Source: an uncultured Christensenella sp. (lineage in GTDB: Bacteria; Bacillota; Clostridia; Christensenellales; Pumilibacteraceae). From it: DNA of 64,000 nucleotides. The stretch is taken from NCBI GenBank assembly GCA_910579205.1, contig CAJTTD010000011.1, positions 12,734 through 76,733 on the forward strand. Direction: 5' to 3'. The notes below the pieces were generated by a model. The model worked only from the letters and a program-made list of their open reading frames with translations. It did no database searches and was not told the origin of the DNA. Of the stretch, positions 17,617-26,065 are shown piece by piece (the stretch's first letter is position 1; each line of letters begins with the position of its first letter). Both the position numbers and the translations under genes were made by a program.

Positions 17617-18101
17617 GGCGCGATGTTGAGCCTCTTGCTTTCGCTCGGAACGGTGAGTTCGCCGCCTATCTTATACTTTTTGAGTATGAAATGCGTCGCG
17701 GTGGAGAGCACTTTATCCATGACGGACAGCTTTTCGCTCACGAACGCCGCCACTTCGCGCAAGTTTTTGCCCTCGATAAAAACAGCCAAGTCGTAACCGC
17801 CGCTCATGAGATACAAGCTCTTAACTTGGTCGAACGAATATATCTCTTCGGCTATCGCGTCGAAACCGCGGCCGTACATGGGATTGACGCGCACTTCTAT
17901 GAGCGCTTCCACTATCCCGCCGTCCATAACGCTGTCGTCGGTAAGCGTAGTATAACCGAGTATAACGCCGCGCTTTTCCAGCCCTTGTATCGCCGACTTG
18001 ACTTGCGATTCCGTAGCGCCCACAGATCTCGCTATCTTATCGGCGGTAAGCCGACTGTCCTGTTTTAAAAGCGCAAGCACTTCTGTTTCGAGCTTTTCCA
18101 T
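17613..18101 (-). CDS. Lrp/AsnC-family transcriptional regulator
   Basis: The 162-residue protein has an N-terminal winged helix (about 1-55: LLKQDSRLTADKIARSVGATESQVKSAIQ, split by the turn) and a C-terminal RAM ligand-binding domain (about 65-145, with MSGGYDLAVFIEG). Lrp-type proteins sense amino acids and usually control their own operon. The stop overlaps the aminotransferase ATG, so it most likely regulates that enzyme. A GGAGGT ribosome site lies just before its ATG. Confidence 0.87.
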   Translation of the reverse strand: MEKLETEVLALLKQDSRLTADKIARSVGATESQVKSAIQGLEKRGVILGYTTLTDDSVMDGGIVEALIEVRVNPMYGRGFDAIAEEIYSFDQVKSLYLMSGGYDLAVFIEGKNLREVAAFVSEKLSVMDKVLSTATHFILKKYKIGGELTVPSESKRLNIAP

Positions 18102-18174
18102 TTATGACCTCCGTAGATCGTATAAATCGGTAACGGCGCATACCGCGAAGTAAAATTCCGCGCCGCGCGCATTA

Positions 18175-20088
18175 TCAGTCTATAACGCCGTCCTTGAGCG
18201 CGTTTATCGTGCCGCCCGACAGCAGTATCTTTTTTTGTCTGTCGTTTAGCTCGAGCGTTACTTGTATATCGCATCCGCGCGTGATGTTTTTGACTGCGCA
18301 GCCGCCGTTTTCTACAGCCGCTATCGGATCGAACTCCAGCTCGTCGCCCGCGTCAATTTTGTCGTAACCGTCGGGCGTTTTGAATGTAAACGGGAATATC
18401 CCCGAGTTTATCAAGTTGTCGCGGTGCATGCGGGCAAAGCTCTTTGCTATCACCGCGCGTATGCCGAGCGACAAGGGCGCGAGCGCCGCGTGTTCTCTCG
18501 AACTGCCTTGACCGTAATTTTCCCCACCTATAATTATGCCGCCGCCCGCGCGCCGCGTGCGTTCCGCAAACTCGGCGTCGACGGTGGAAAGGCAGAAATT
18601 GCTTAAGTACGGAACGTTGGAGCGGAATGGCAAGAGCTTGGCGTTGGACGGCATGATGTCGTCCGTAGTGATGTTGTCGCCCGTTTTGACCGTAACCGTT
18701 TTGCGTATCTCGCCGTCGGGTTTTTCGCCCACGGGAAAGGGTTTAATGTTCGGACCGCGCACTACCGTTACGTCCTTGAAGTCCGCGGGGTCCAATATGA
18801 GATTGTCGTTGACGTCGTATATTTCGGGCAGCGTTATACCGTCCAAACCATCGTCGGGCGGCACTGTAAACACGCCCGCAACCGCGCTGTACGCCGCGGT
18901 GAGCGGCGACACGAGATAAACGTTGGCGCTCGCCGTTCCGCTGCGCGCGTAAAAATTGCGGTTGAAAGTGCGGAGCGACACCGCGTCGGTCTTGGGGCTT
19001 TGCCCCATGCCTATGCACGGTCCGCACGCGCATTCGAGCACTCGCGCGCCGCTGTCCAAAATGTCCTTTAACGCGCCCAGCTCGCTCATCATGGTGAGCA
19101 CTTGCCGCGAGCCGGGGCTTACTGTGAGCGACACGTCGGGATGAACCTTTTTGCCCTTGAGCGCCGCCGCGACCTTGAGCATTGTAAGCAAAGACGAATC
19201 GGTACACGAGCCGATACACACTTGGTCTATCTTTTTGCCTACAAGTTCTTTTATTTCCGCTATGTTGTCGGGCATATGCGGCGCGGCGGCAAGCGGCACG
19301 ATCGACGACAGATCTACGGTTATGCTCTCGTCGTACTTTGCGTCCGCGTCCGCCGACAGCGGAACAAACACTTCGGCTCTGCCTTGCGCCTTTAAAAACT
19401 GCTCCGTGCGCTCGTCGGACGGAAATACCGACGTTGTAGCGCCCAGCTCCGCGCCCATATTGGTTATTGTCGCGCGTTCGGGAACGGACAGCGTTTTTAC
19501 GCCGTCGCCCGTATATTCCATAACTTTTCCCACTCCGCCCTTGACTGTGAGCCGACGCAACACTTCGAGTATCACGTCCTTTGCCGTAGCGTTTGCGCGG
19601 AGCTTGCCCGTCAGCCTTATCTCGACTACCTTGGGCATGGTGAGGTTGAGCGTGCCCTTTGCCATGGCGAGCGCGACGTCGAGCCCGCCCGCGCCTAACG
19701 CGAACATACCTATGCCGCCGCCCGTCGGCGTGTGGGAGTCCGAGCCGACAAGAGTTTGACCGGGCGCGCCGAACCGCTCCAAATGCACTTGATGACATAT
19801 GCCGTTGCCCGGCTTGGAAACAAACACGCCGTGCTTTAGCGCCACGGACTGTATATATGCGTGATCGTCGGCGTTTTCAAACCCCGACTGCAACATGTTG
19901 TGGTCGATATAGGCGACGGAACGCTTGGTCTTTACCTTATCCGCGCCGAGCGCTTCGAGCTGCAAGTACGCCATTGTTCCCGTGGAGTCTTGCGTAAGCG
20001 TTTGATCGATGGAAATAACTATAGGCGTTCCCGCCGTAAGCTCGCCCTTGACCAAATGGCTCTCGATAAGCTTTTGAGTGAGGTTCAT
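18175..20088 (-). CDS. Aconitate hydratase, single-chain form
   Basis: The 637-residue protein is an aconitase of the shorter bacterial type, with a LeuC-like N-terminal half and a LeuD-like swivel domain at the end. The 4Fe-4S ligands are visible as GSCTDSS (about 300) and CACGPCIGMGQ (about 365). GSDSHTPTGGGIGM, QDSTGTMA and the swivel motif GENYGQGSSREHAALAP are also present. It interconverts citrate and isocitrate. The ATG at 20088 was preferred to an in-frame start 27 bases upstream because it follows AAGGCGG and matches the family N-terminus. No citrate synthase or isocitrate dehydrogenase gene is adjacent. Confidence 0.92.
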   Translation of the reverse strand: MNLTQKLIESHLVKGELTAGTPIVISIDQTLTQDSTGTMAYLQLEALGADKVKTKRSVAYIDHNMLQSGFENADDHAYIQSVALKHGVFVSKPGNGICHQVHLERFGAPGQTLVGSDSHTPTGGGIGMFALGAGGLDVALAMAKGTLNLTMPKVVEIRLTGKLRANATAKDVILEVLRRLTVKGGVGKVMEYTGDGVKTLSVPERATITNMGAELGATTSVFPSDERTEQFLKAQGRAEVFVPLSADADAKYDESITVDLSSIVPLAAAPHMPDNIAEIKELVGKKIDQVCIGSCTDSSLLTMLKVAAALKGKKVHPDVSLTVSPGSRQVLTMMSELGALKDILDSGARVLECACGPCIGMGQSPKTDAVSLRTFNRNFYARSGTASANVYLVSPLTAAYSAVAGVFTVPPDDGLDGITLPEIYDVNDNLILDPADFKDVTVVRGPNIKPFPVGEKPDGEIRKTVTVKTGDNITTDDIMPSNAKLLPFRSNVPYLSNFCLSTVDAEFAERTRRAGGGIIIGGENYGQGSSREHAALAPLSLGIRAVIAKSFARMHRDNLINSGIFPFTFKTPDGYDKIDAGDELEFDPIAAVENGGCAVKNITRGCDIQVTLELNDRQKKILLSGGTINALKDGVID

Positions 20089-20130
20089 GTTCACCGCCTT
20101 TTCGATCTCGCGCACAGTATGCGCGCATGC

Positions 20131-20463
20131 TCAATCGTATTCGTTGAAATAGCGCGGCAACGGTTTTATTGTGCCGCTCGTGTTTTCCAGTGTAAAATAA
20201 TCGAAGTCCACTTCGTCCACGAACTCCGACCGCAAAAACTTGACAACGTTGAAATGGACGAAATGATATGTGTGGCTCTTTAAAATTATGGGCGTGGGGA
20301 TATCCATAGCGCGCGTTATCTCGCACACGTACTCGAACAGCTTGTTCTCGTCAAACGGCTCGTGCAATGTGTACATGTGATCACGCGTTATCTTGTCGCC
20401 CTTGAGCGTTTTAGCCCATATCCGCGGAAATACTTTTGCTTTAAGTTGTTTATCTACTGGCAT
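20131..20463 (-). CDS. Hypothetical 110-residue protein
   Basis: The product is soluble, with aromatic residues clustered in its second half (HTYHFVHFNVVKFLRSEF and DFDYFTLENTSG). No family is recognised. GAGG sits 6 bases before the ATG. It is followed by the aconitase gene and preceded by a membrane-protein gene 20 bases away on the same strand, so it may be co-transcribed with both. Confidence 0.6.
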   Translation of the reverse strand: MPVDKQLKAKVFPRIWAKTLKGDKITRDHMYTLHEPFDENKLFEYVCEITRAMDIPTPIILKSHTYHFVHFNVVKFLRSEFVDEVDFDYFTLENTSGTIKPLPRYFNEYD

Positions 20464-20483
20464 TTCTATCCTCGCGCCGCAGT

Positions 20484-20990
20484 CTACTTACCCGTAACGC
20501 GTGCGTTGGTAAGTTTGGGAACGACCTCTTCCACAAAACGGTCGTACGCTTCGCCCAAATGCAGATCTATCTTGAACGGCGGACCGCTAAGTCCTTTTAA
20601 AGTAACGCTTTTGCAAGTTTTTCTCAGTTTCACCTTGGCGACGTCCGCATACTTGTAATAACCGTAAGAATGATTATTTGCCATACCTATGCGCCCCGTT
20701 GTTACGAAATACGCTATGTTGGGCGCTTTGGGCGGCAAGAACATGGCAAGCATAGCTATGACATAAAGTGCTGCGAGCGCCCCCGCCAATATATATATGG
20801 ATGTCCCGCCTTTGACAAAATAATTCATTACGCATATGCCCGCGCATATGATAGCGACAAACACGAACATAACGGCGGCTACGCGCAGACCGTATCGCAA
20901 ATACGACTTTCTGTCGCCGCGCATGTTGATAAGCTCTTGTTCGTCGCCTATGTCTATACCTATTCCCGTGCCTTGCGGAACGATCGTCAT
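20484..20990 (-). CDS. Small membrane protein with two helices
   Basis: The 168-residue protein has two adjacent hydrophobic helices (about 37-60 and 67-90) followed by a soluble beta-rich domain with a YFVTTGRIGMA segment and YADVAKVKLRK, which resembles a PH-like fold of bacterial membrane-linked proteins. The resemblance is by eye only. ATG at 20990 follows GAGAGG by 8 bases and was chosen over a GTG 30 bases upstream. The gene is 20 bases downstream of guaA. Confidence 0.6.
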   Translation of the reverse strand: MTIVPQGTGIGIDIGDEQELINMRGDRKSYLRYGLRVAAVMFVFVAIICAGICVMNYFVKGGTSIYILAGALAALYVIAMLAMFLPPKAPNIAYFVTTGRIGMANNHSYGYYKYADVAKVKLRKTCKSVTLKGLSGPPFKIDLHLGEAYDRFVEEVVPKLTNARVTGK

Positions 20991-21010
20991 TATCAAAACC
21001 TCTCGTCGTG

Positions 21011-22540
21011 TTATTCCCACTCGATCGTTGCGGGCGGCTTGCTCGTAATGTCGTATACGACGCGGTTGACGTGTTTTACTTCGTTGACTATGCGTCCCGA
21101 AATTATCTGCAAAACGTCAAACGGTATGCGCGCCCAGTCGGCGGTCATGCCGTCCACGCTCGTAACGCCGCGCAGCGCGACGGTATAATCGTATGTGCGC
21201 TCGTCGCCCATTACGCCCACCGTGCGCATATCGGTGAGAACGGCAAAGTACTGCCAGATTTCTCCGCTAAGCCCGTTTTTGGCTATCTCTTCGCGGAATA
21301 TGTAGTCCGCTTCGCGCAGTATGGAAAGCTTATCATTTGTAATATCGCCTATGACGCGAATGGCAAGTCCCGGACCGGGGAAAGGCTGTCGCATGACTAT
21401 ATGCTCGGGCAGTTCCAGCTCGAAACCGAGCCGACGCACTTCGTCTTTAAACAGCAGACGGAGCGGCTCTACAAGCTCTTTAAAGTCCACGACGTCGGGC
21501 AAGCCGCCCACGTTATGGTGGCTCTTTATCTTAGCCGAATGATTGAGCCCGCTCTCTATAACGTCGGGATAAATAGTGCCTTGAACAAGATAATCGACCG
21601 CGCCCACCTTTTTGGCTTCTTCCTCGAACACGCGGATAAACTCTTCGCCTATTATCTTGCGCTTTTTCTCGGGCTCGGCAACGCCGGCGAGCTTATCCAA
21701 AAAGCGTTTGCTCGCATCGACAGCGACAAGTTTCATGCCTTGCTCGTCGCGGAACACGCGCACGACTTCTTCCGCCTCACCCTTTCTGAGCAGTCCGTGA
21801 TCGACGAATATGCATATGAGATTGGGGCATGCCCTATGTACGAGCGTTGCCGCCACCGCCGAGTCCACTCCGCCCGACAGCGCGCACAGCACTTTTTTGT
21901 CGCCTATCTTGGCTTTGAGCTCGGCTACAGTGCGCTCCACATAGCCCGACATAGTCCACTCGCCCGTCGCGCCGCAAACGCCGTAAAGGAAATTCTTGAG
22001 TATCTTAAAACCCTCTTCGGTGTGCATGACTTCGGGATGGAACTGCACGCCGTACAGTTTTTTGCGCGCATCCTCCATTGCCGCAACGGGACAGCTGTCG
22101 GTAACCGCCGACGTAGCAAACCCTTGGGGCAGCTTTTCTATATAAATCGTATGACTCATCCAGCACGTGGACGGCGACTTTACGCCTTTGAACAGCGCGG
22201 AATCCTTTATCTTAACGTCGAGCGTGCATTTGCCGTACTCGCGCGGCCCTTCGCCCACCGCGCCGCCTAATGTGCCCGCTATGAGCTGGCAGCCGTAGCA
22301 TATGCCGAGCACGGGTATCCCCATGTTCAAGATGTCCGCGTCTATGCGCGGCGCGCCCTCGTCGTTGAACGATGCGGGACCGCCCGTAAACACCAGACCT
22401 ATGGGCTGCGTTTCGGCTATCTTTTCGCGCAGTTTCTGAAAAGAAATAAGCTCGCAGTAAACATTGGCTTCACGAACCCGCCTTGCTATCAACTGATTGT
22501 ACTGTCCGCCGAAATCGACGACCAAAACCGTCTGTGCCAT
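21011..22540 (-). CDS. guaA: GMP synthase (glutamine-hydrolysing)
   Basis: The 509-residue enzyme converts XMP to GMP using glutamine and ATP. The class I glutamine amidotransferase domain has the nucleophile Cys81 in GICYGCQL and the HPE motif in QFHPEVMH. The ATP pyrophosphatase domain has SGGVDSAV, and the dimerisation C-terminus has RQPFPGPGLAIR and ends KPPATIEWE. All expected residues are present and the length is typical. A strong AAAGGAG precedes the ATG. The leader of about 165 bases contains hairpins but no purine-riboswitch core that I could find. Confidence 0.97.
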   Translation of the reverse strand: MAQTVLVVDFGGQYNQLIARRVREANVYCELISFQKLREKIAETQPIGLVFTGGPASFNDEGAPRIDADILNMGIPVLGICYGCQLIAGTLGGAVGEGPREYGKCTLDVKIKDSALFKGVKSPSTCWMSHTIYIEKLPQGFATSAVTDSCPVAAMEDARKKLYGVQFHPEVMHTEEGFKILKNFLYGVCGATGEWTMSGYVERTVAELKAKIGDKKVLCALSGGVDSAVAATLVHRACPNLICIFVDHGLLRKGEAEEVVRVFRDEQGMKLVAVDASKRFLDKLAGVAEPEKKRKIIGEEFIRVFEEEAKKVGAVDYLVQGTIYPDVIESGLNHSAKIKSHHNVGGLPDVVDFKELVEPLRLLFKDEVRRLGFELELPEHIVMRQPFPGPGLAIRVIGDITNDKLSILREADYIFREEIAKNGLSGEIWQYFAVLTDMRTVGVMGDERTYDYTVALRGVTSVDGMTADWARIPFDVLQIISGRIVNEVKHVNRVVYDITSKPPATIEWE

Positions 22541-22659
22541 GTTTATCTCCTTTTATATACGTTTCGTTGTCAAATATTGCGACATTACACGGCTTACAAA
22601 AACTTCGTTTTTGTGCTGCTGCCGCAACAGCATTCGCTGATTACGAATGATAGCCGTTA

Positions 22660-22719
22660 GTTGAAATACGGCGCGAAAAAGCTCTTGCGAGCAAGCTTTT
22701 TCACTTGTATTATAACATT
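22660..22719. repeat. 60-bp dispersed repeat, copy A
   Basis: This block matches 62704-62763 at 57 of 60 positions in the same orientation. It contains the dyad GAAAAAGCT/AGCTTTTTC with a CTTGC/GCAAG core and, on the minus strand, a TATAAT. Here the TATAAT serves as the -10 of a likely guaA promoter. Confidence 0.85.
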
Positions 22720-22737
22720 CAACGCGTATAAAAGCAA
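22709..22737 (-). promoter_or_regulatory. Likely guaA promoter, overlapping a terminator-like palindrome
   Basis: On the minus strand TTGCTT (22732-22737) and TATAAT (22709-22714) are 17 bases apart, and TGt before the -10 gives an extended -10. The -35 lies inside the palindrome ATAAAAGC-AA-GCTTTTAT (22728-22745), which begins right after the stop of the upstream gene and may also end its transcript. The -10 is part of the 60-bp repeat. Confidence 0.6.
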
Positions 22738-22746
22738 GCTTTTATG

Positions 22747-23505
22747 CTATGCGCAAGGTTTAAAATACAGATTATACGTAACGGCTTTGTTTTCGGATAT
22801 TGCCGTTTGAATAAACTGCAACTCGTAGCCCTTTTTTATTACCGAATTTAATTTATCTTGGACCGATCTATCGAAAAACTCGCTCGGCAGATCGTAGGCT
22901 CGTTTCGGCACATCGTATTCCGCATAGAATTTAAGCTTGAATGCGTCGGGGGCAAAATCGGGCGCTGTCATATGCAAGCGCTCGTCCCCGCAGCGCGGAT
23001 AAAAAAAAGCACTGCTACAGCCCAAAACGGAGACTACCGCATCATCTATAAATTTTTCGGCAAAGCACGTCGAACCGCTTTTTTGCAGTCGAAAATACGG
23101 GCATACTGCGACGCAGCGTTTGCCCGTAGCGGCGTCTACTCTTATTCCCAACACATGGTTATCGTATGCCGTATTGCTTTCGGATAAAAAGTTCTTTAAC
23201 ATTTTCACTTTATCGGCACGGTAGTATGAATGTTCCGACAAAAGATATGACTCCAATTCATGCAAGTCGGCACTGCGCAAAGAAAAATCGTATTTAACGA
23301 ATTTATCGCCTTCTTTACCTGCGGAAAAACAAATCAGCTTTTTTTCGGTTACTGCCCGATCGAAAAATTCTATACCTATGCTCGCGATCGGCCGAACGAT
23401 TTTATAATATATTCGATCGCGCACTATAAAGCCATCCTCTACCGTGATCGCGTAGAAGTCTATATCGTTCCTTTTACATTCCGAAACGTCTGTAAATTTA
23501 TTCAT
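22747..23505 (-). CDS. Unknown protein downstream of the CXXX-repeat peptide
   Basis: The 252-residue soluble protein is not recognised. It has paired beta-rich halves: RDRIYYKIVRPIASIGIEFFDRAV near residue 30-55 and YDVPKRAYDLPSEFFDRSV near 200-220 look like internally related segments, each followed by a Lys-rich helix. Three cysteines are scattered. The gene follows the CXXX precursor by 22 bases on the same strand. Its place suggests a partner of peptide modification, recognition or immunity, but no modifying-enzyme motif is visible. Confidence 0.62.
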   Translation of the reverse strand: MNKFTDVSECKRNDIDFYAITVEDGFIVRDRIYYKIVRPIASIGIEFFDRAVTEKKLICFSAGKEGDKFVKYDFSLRSADLHELESYLLSEHSYYRADKVKMLKNFLSESNTAYDNHVLGIRVDAATGKRCVAVCPYFRLQKSGSTCFAEKFIDDAVVSVLGCSSAFFYPRCGDERLHMTAPDFAPDAFKLKFYAEYDVPKRAYDLPSEFFDRSVQDKLNSVIKKGYELQFIQTAISENKAVTYNLYFKPCA

Positions 23506-23527
23506 TTATCGCTATCGCAAAATTATC

Positions 23528-23731
23528 TTACCAAAAATCGGTGTTGGCAGTGCAGCGCGCCGTACAGTTGTCGTCGCAACTTCCGCTACAAGAATCGGCG
23601 CAACCGCTTATGCAGCTGCCGCTACACGAAAACGCGCACGAAAAAGACACGCCGCATGTCGCCTCACATAGCTTATTGGAAGTGATGCGCGCTTTTATCT
23701 TACACAAAAGCTCCGGATCGATCTTAAACAT
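23528..23731 (-). CDS. CXXX-repeat RiPP precursor peptide
   Basis: The 67-residue peptide has a leader of about 20 residues (MFKIDPELLCKIKARI...) and a cysteine-rich core. Cysteines fall at residues 10, 22, 26, 32, 36, 40, 44, 48, 52, 56 and 60: eight in a row spaced exactly four apart, with small or polar residues between. This is the pattern of the CXXX-repeat targets of radical SAM/SPASM maturases, in which thioether or related crosslinks are expected. AAAGGAG lies 7 bases before the ATG, an excellent ribosome site. The gene is 41 bases downstream of such an enzyme. The product is a probable secreted or cell-surface natural product; its role is unknown. Confidence 0.86.
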   Translation of the reverse strand: MFKIDPELLCKIKARITSNKLCEATCGVSFSCAFSCSGSCISGCADSCSGSCDDNCTARCTANTDFW

Positions 23732-23772
23732 TATATTCTCCTTTGATTTTATTTACAAGCAAGTAGTTTTTG

Positions 23773-24888
23773 CTACTGCAAGTTTTGAATATGTACAATG
23801 CTCCGCAACAACGCTTGCTCAGTGTCTTTATCGCACTTAAGCGTCCCGCGCGCCCATTCAATAGCTTTTAGCTTGGCGTTGGCTGCAAAAATCATTTTAT
23901 ACAATTTGCACCGCGCTTTATCCGGTTTATAAAGATCTCCGCAGCTTAAATAATTACTGCCCAAACAGAACGGACATATCTTCAGATAATAACAGTCCGC
24001 GCATTCACGGTCGAGCAAATCAATGTCAAGTTCATCATGGATATTCGCTTGCTCTGTAGTTATGGCTTTTGATCCGGCGGAGATAGGAGCAAAAAGTTGA
24101 CAAGGATACGCTGTTCCGCGCATGTCGTAACACACCATAGCAGTACCCGTGCCGCAGTATTTTTTTATCTTTTCATTCGACTGCGTGTCGTAAGCGAGTC
24201 TTTCTATTTTAAAATCGAGCATCGAACATTTTTTTATATTCGGGTCGTCCGCATACCAAGAAATAAGATCGTTCAATTGTTCCGCCAGCGTCTTTACGTT
24301 CGATTCGGACAACCAGTCTACCATATATGCCAAATTGCACGCCACCGTAAAACCCAAAGACGTTAAATACTTGACGCTCTCCGAAAAATACGGCATGGAC
24401 AGTTCGGACACGGTCATTTTTATCGGCTGTTCCGGATAGTTTTTCAAAAAGAACGCTAAATCTATTTTATCGAAGCTATCCGATCGATTTAAATTATGGG
24501 CGACACGGTTTCCGTCTAAGCTTAACCCTACGCTGAAATTTTTCCGCGCGCTCAACCACTCGGCAATATCCCCGTGTACCAATGTGCCGTTTGTAGTTGC
24601 AAAAAACCGTATTTTGCCTTTATAGAACGACATGACATAATCGTAAACTTGCTTTATCAGATCGAAATTCAAAAAAGGCTCGCCGCCGAAAAACTCTATA
24701 TAAGTGTTTTCTTTGGGTTTTCCGTAAATAAGCTCTCGATCTATGATCTGCTTGGCGCGATCAAACGTCATGTCAGATGCGGACTTGTTGTGTTCGTAAC
24801 AGTACACGCACGACAGATTGCATCGTTCCGTTACTATCAAAGATATGGTACGCGTGTTAGACTCGTTCATTTCGGTTGTTATAGCCAT
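23773..24888 (-). CDS. Radical SAM/SPASM peptide maturase
   Basis: The 371-residue enzyme has the radical SAM motif CNLSCVYCYE with cysteines at 23, 27 and 30, GGEPF at 68-72 and an SLDG segment, followed by a C-terminal SPASM domain with cysteines in CGTGTAMVC, YPCQL, ECADC and CPFCLG for two further iron-sulfur clusters. SPASM enzymes of this size modify ribosomal peptides, for example by forming sulfur-to-carbon thioethers. The adjacent CXXX peptide is the obvious substrate. The ATG at 24888 shares one base with the upstream stop (TAATG) and follows AAGGTG, so an apparent longer frame was rejected. Confidence 0.9.
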   Translation of the reverse strand: MAITTEMNESNTRTISLIVTERCNLSCVYCYEHNKSASDMTFDRAKQIIDRELIYGKPKENTYIEFFGGEPFLNFDLIKQVYDYVMSFYKGKIRFFATTNGTLVHGDIAEWLSARKNFSVGLSLDGNRVAHNLNRSDSFDKIDLAFFLKNYPEQPIKMTVSELSMPYFSESVKYLTSLGFTVACNLAYMVDWLSESNVKTLAEQLNDLISWYADDPNIKKCSMLDFKIERLAYDTQSNEKIKKYCGTGTAMVCYDMRGTAYPCQLFAPISAGSKAITTEQANIHDELDIDLLDRECADCYYLKICPFCLGSNYLSCGDLYKPDKARCKLYKMIFAANAKLKAIEWARGTLKCDKDTEQALLRSIVHIQNLQ

Positions 24889-25973
24889 TATACAGACACC
24901 TTGCCGTCCGAGCATTGAACGATACGCGCTTGCGTGCCGACATTCCATCCGTCGCCTTTTTGCACCGCGCGCCATTCGTCGCATGTGCCGCCGTACGATA
25001 TGCTTTCAAGCCCGTCGCAATCGTAAAAAGCATACGCCCCTATCTCCGACACCGTTTGCGGTATGTATGCGTTTTTTATTCCGTCGCAATCGTAAAAAGC
25101 ATAGCTTGATATTTTTTCCAGTCCGTCGTCAAGTATCGCATTAACCAAAAGCCCGTCGTACACAAACAGATCGTGCGTGTAGTAAGTCGGATTGCAGTAC
25201 TTATCCGCAAAACTGATTTGACACCATTGCGTAGCAGTGCCGAGATAAACGACGTTTTTGAGCGCACCGCACTTTATAAACGCTTTTTTGCGAATGTTTT
25301 TTATCGACGAGGGGATGGTAATACCGTTCAACCCGCCAAAGCTTCTGAAAGAGCATTTGCTTATACCCGTTACGGGCTTTCCTTCCACTTCGGCAGCGAC
25401 AGTCAAATATCGCAGACCTTTCCCGCTGTACCCCACAAGCTCCATTTCGTCTGCGTCCGATTCTTTCAGCAAACGCTCGGTCAGACTGTAACCCGCGTAC
25501 ATACCGTTCTCATACAAGCGCGGCGTAGAAGCGCCGCTGTCGGCAAACCACATCGTACAGCCCAAAATCGTGATAGGTAGCGACACAGTCAGCGCGCATA
25601 CGTTAGCAACGCGCATAAAACCGCCTTTTGATAAAGCTGTATCTATGATACGGGAAGTAAACAATAACGCCATGCCTATCCCCGTCATTATCCAAAACAG
25701 CTCCGATACGGCAACGGTACAAATTGCACCGACGACACATGAAACACCGCCGACTATCGCGCCTATTACCCCGAATAATGTCGGATCATCGCACTTACCG
25801 AATTCGATACAACCTATCACAAGCAATAAACACAGAACCGCTCCGCCCATAACTATCCACGGCATCACTTTTCCCGTGATCGCGGCGTCGTAATAATAAG
25901 ATATAAATACGATCGATATTACGGTCAACACGACTGCGTTAGATGTTCCCAAAATGCGCTCTGCTTTATTCAT
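24888..25973 (-). CDS. Leucine-rich-repeat (BspA-like) membrane protein of the RiPP operon
   Basis: The 361-residue protein has four to five membrane helices in its first 155 residues and then an extracellular-type domain of LRR_5/BspA repeats. Repeat units with the I(P/S)xxVxxIGxxAFxxCxxLxxI pattern are visible: NGITIPSSIKNIRKKAF, EKISSYAFYDCDG and SEIGAYAFYDCDG. BspA-type repeats usually mediate binding to host or cell-surface ligands. The stop TAA overlaps the radical SAM ATG by one base, so it is firmly in the same operon, which is unusual for a RiPP locus. It could display, export or anchor the product; this is inference. Confidence 0.78.
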   Translation of the reverse strand: MNKAERILGTSNAVVLTVISIVFISYYYDAAITGKVMPWIVMGGAVLCLLLVIGCIEFGKCDDPTLFGVIGAIVGGVSCVVGAICTVAVSELFWIMTGIGMALLFTSRIIDTALSKGGFMRVANVCALTVSLPITILGCTMWFADSGASTPRLYENGMYAGYSLTERLLKESDADEMELVGYSGKGLRYLTVAAEVEGKPVTGISKCSFRSFGGLNGITIPSSIKNIRKKAFIKCGALKNVVYLGTATQWCQISFADKYCNPTYYTHDLFVYDGLLVNAILDDGLEKISSYAFYDCDGIKNAYIPQTVSEIGAYAFYDCDGLESISYGGTCDEWRAVQKGDGWNVGTQARIVQCSDGKVSV

Positions 25974-26065
25974 TGTTTTTATTGCGAGTTTTCCGCTTCG
26001 ACAACTGCGCAGCGTTTATTCGCATGCTCCTTTTATTTGTCTCTCGTTATTTGTGTTTGAAATTT

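Noticed and set aside
22541..22708. Purine riboswitch in the guaA leader
   Set aside because: The conserved three-way-junction core bases were not found; only simple hairpins such as ACAAAAAC/GTTTTTGT are present.
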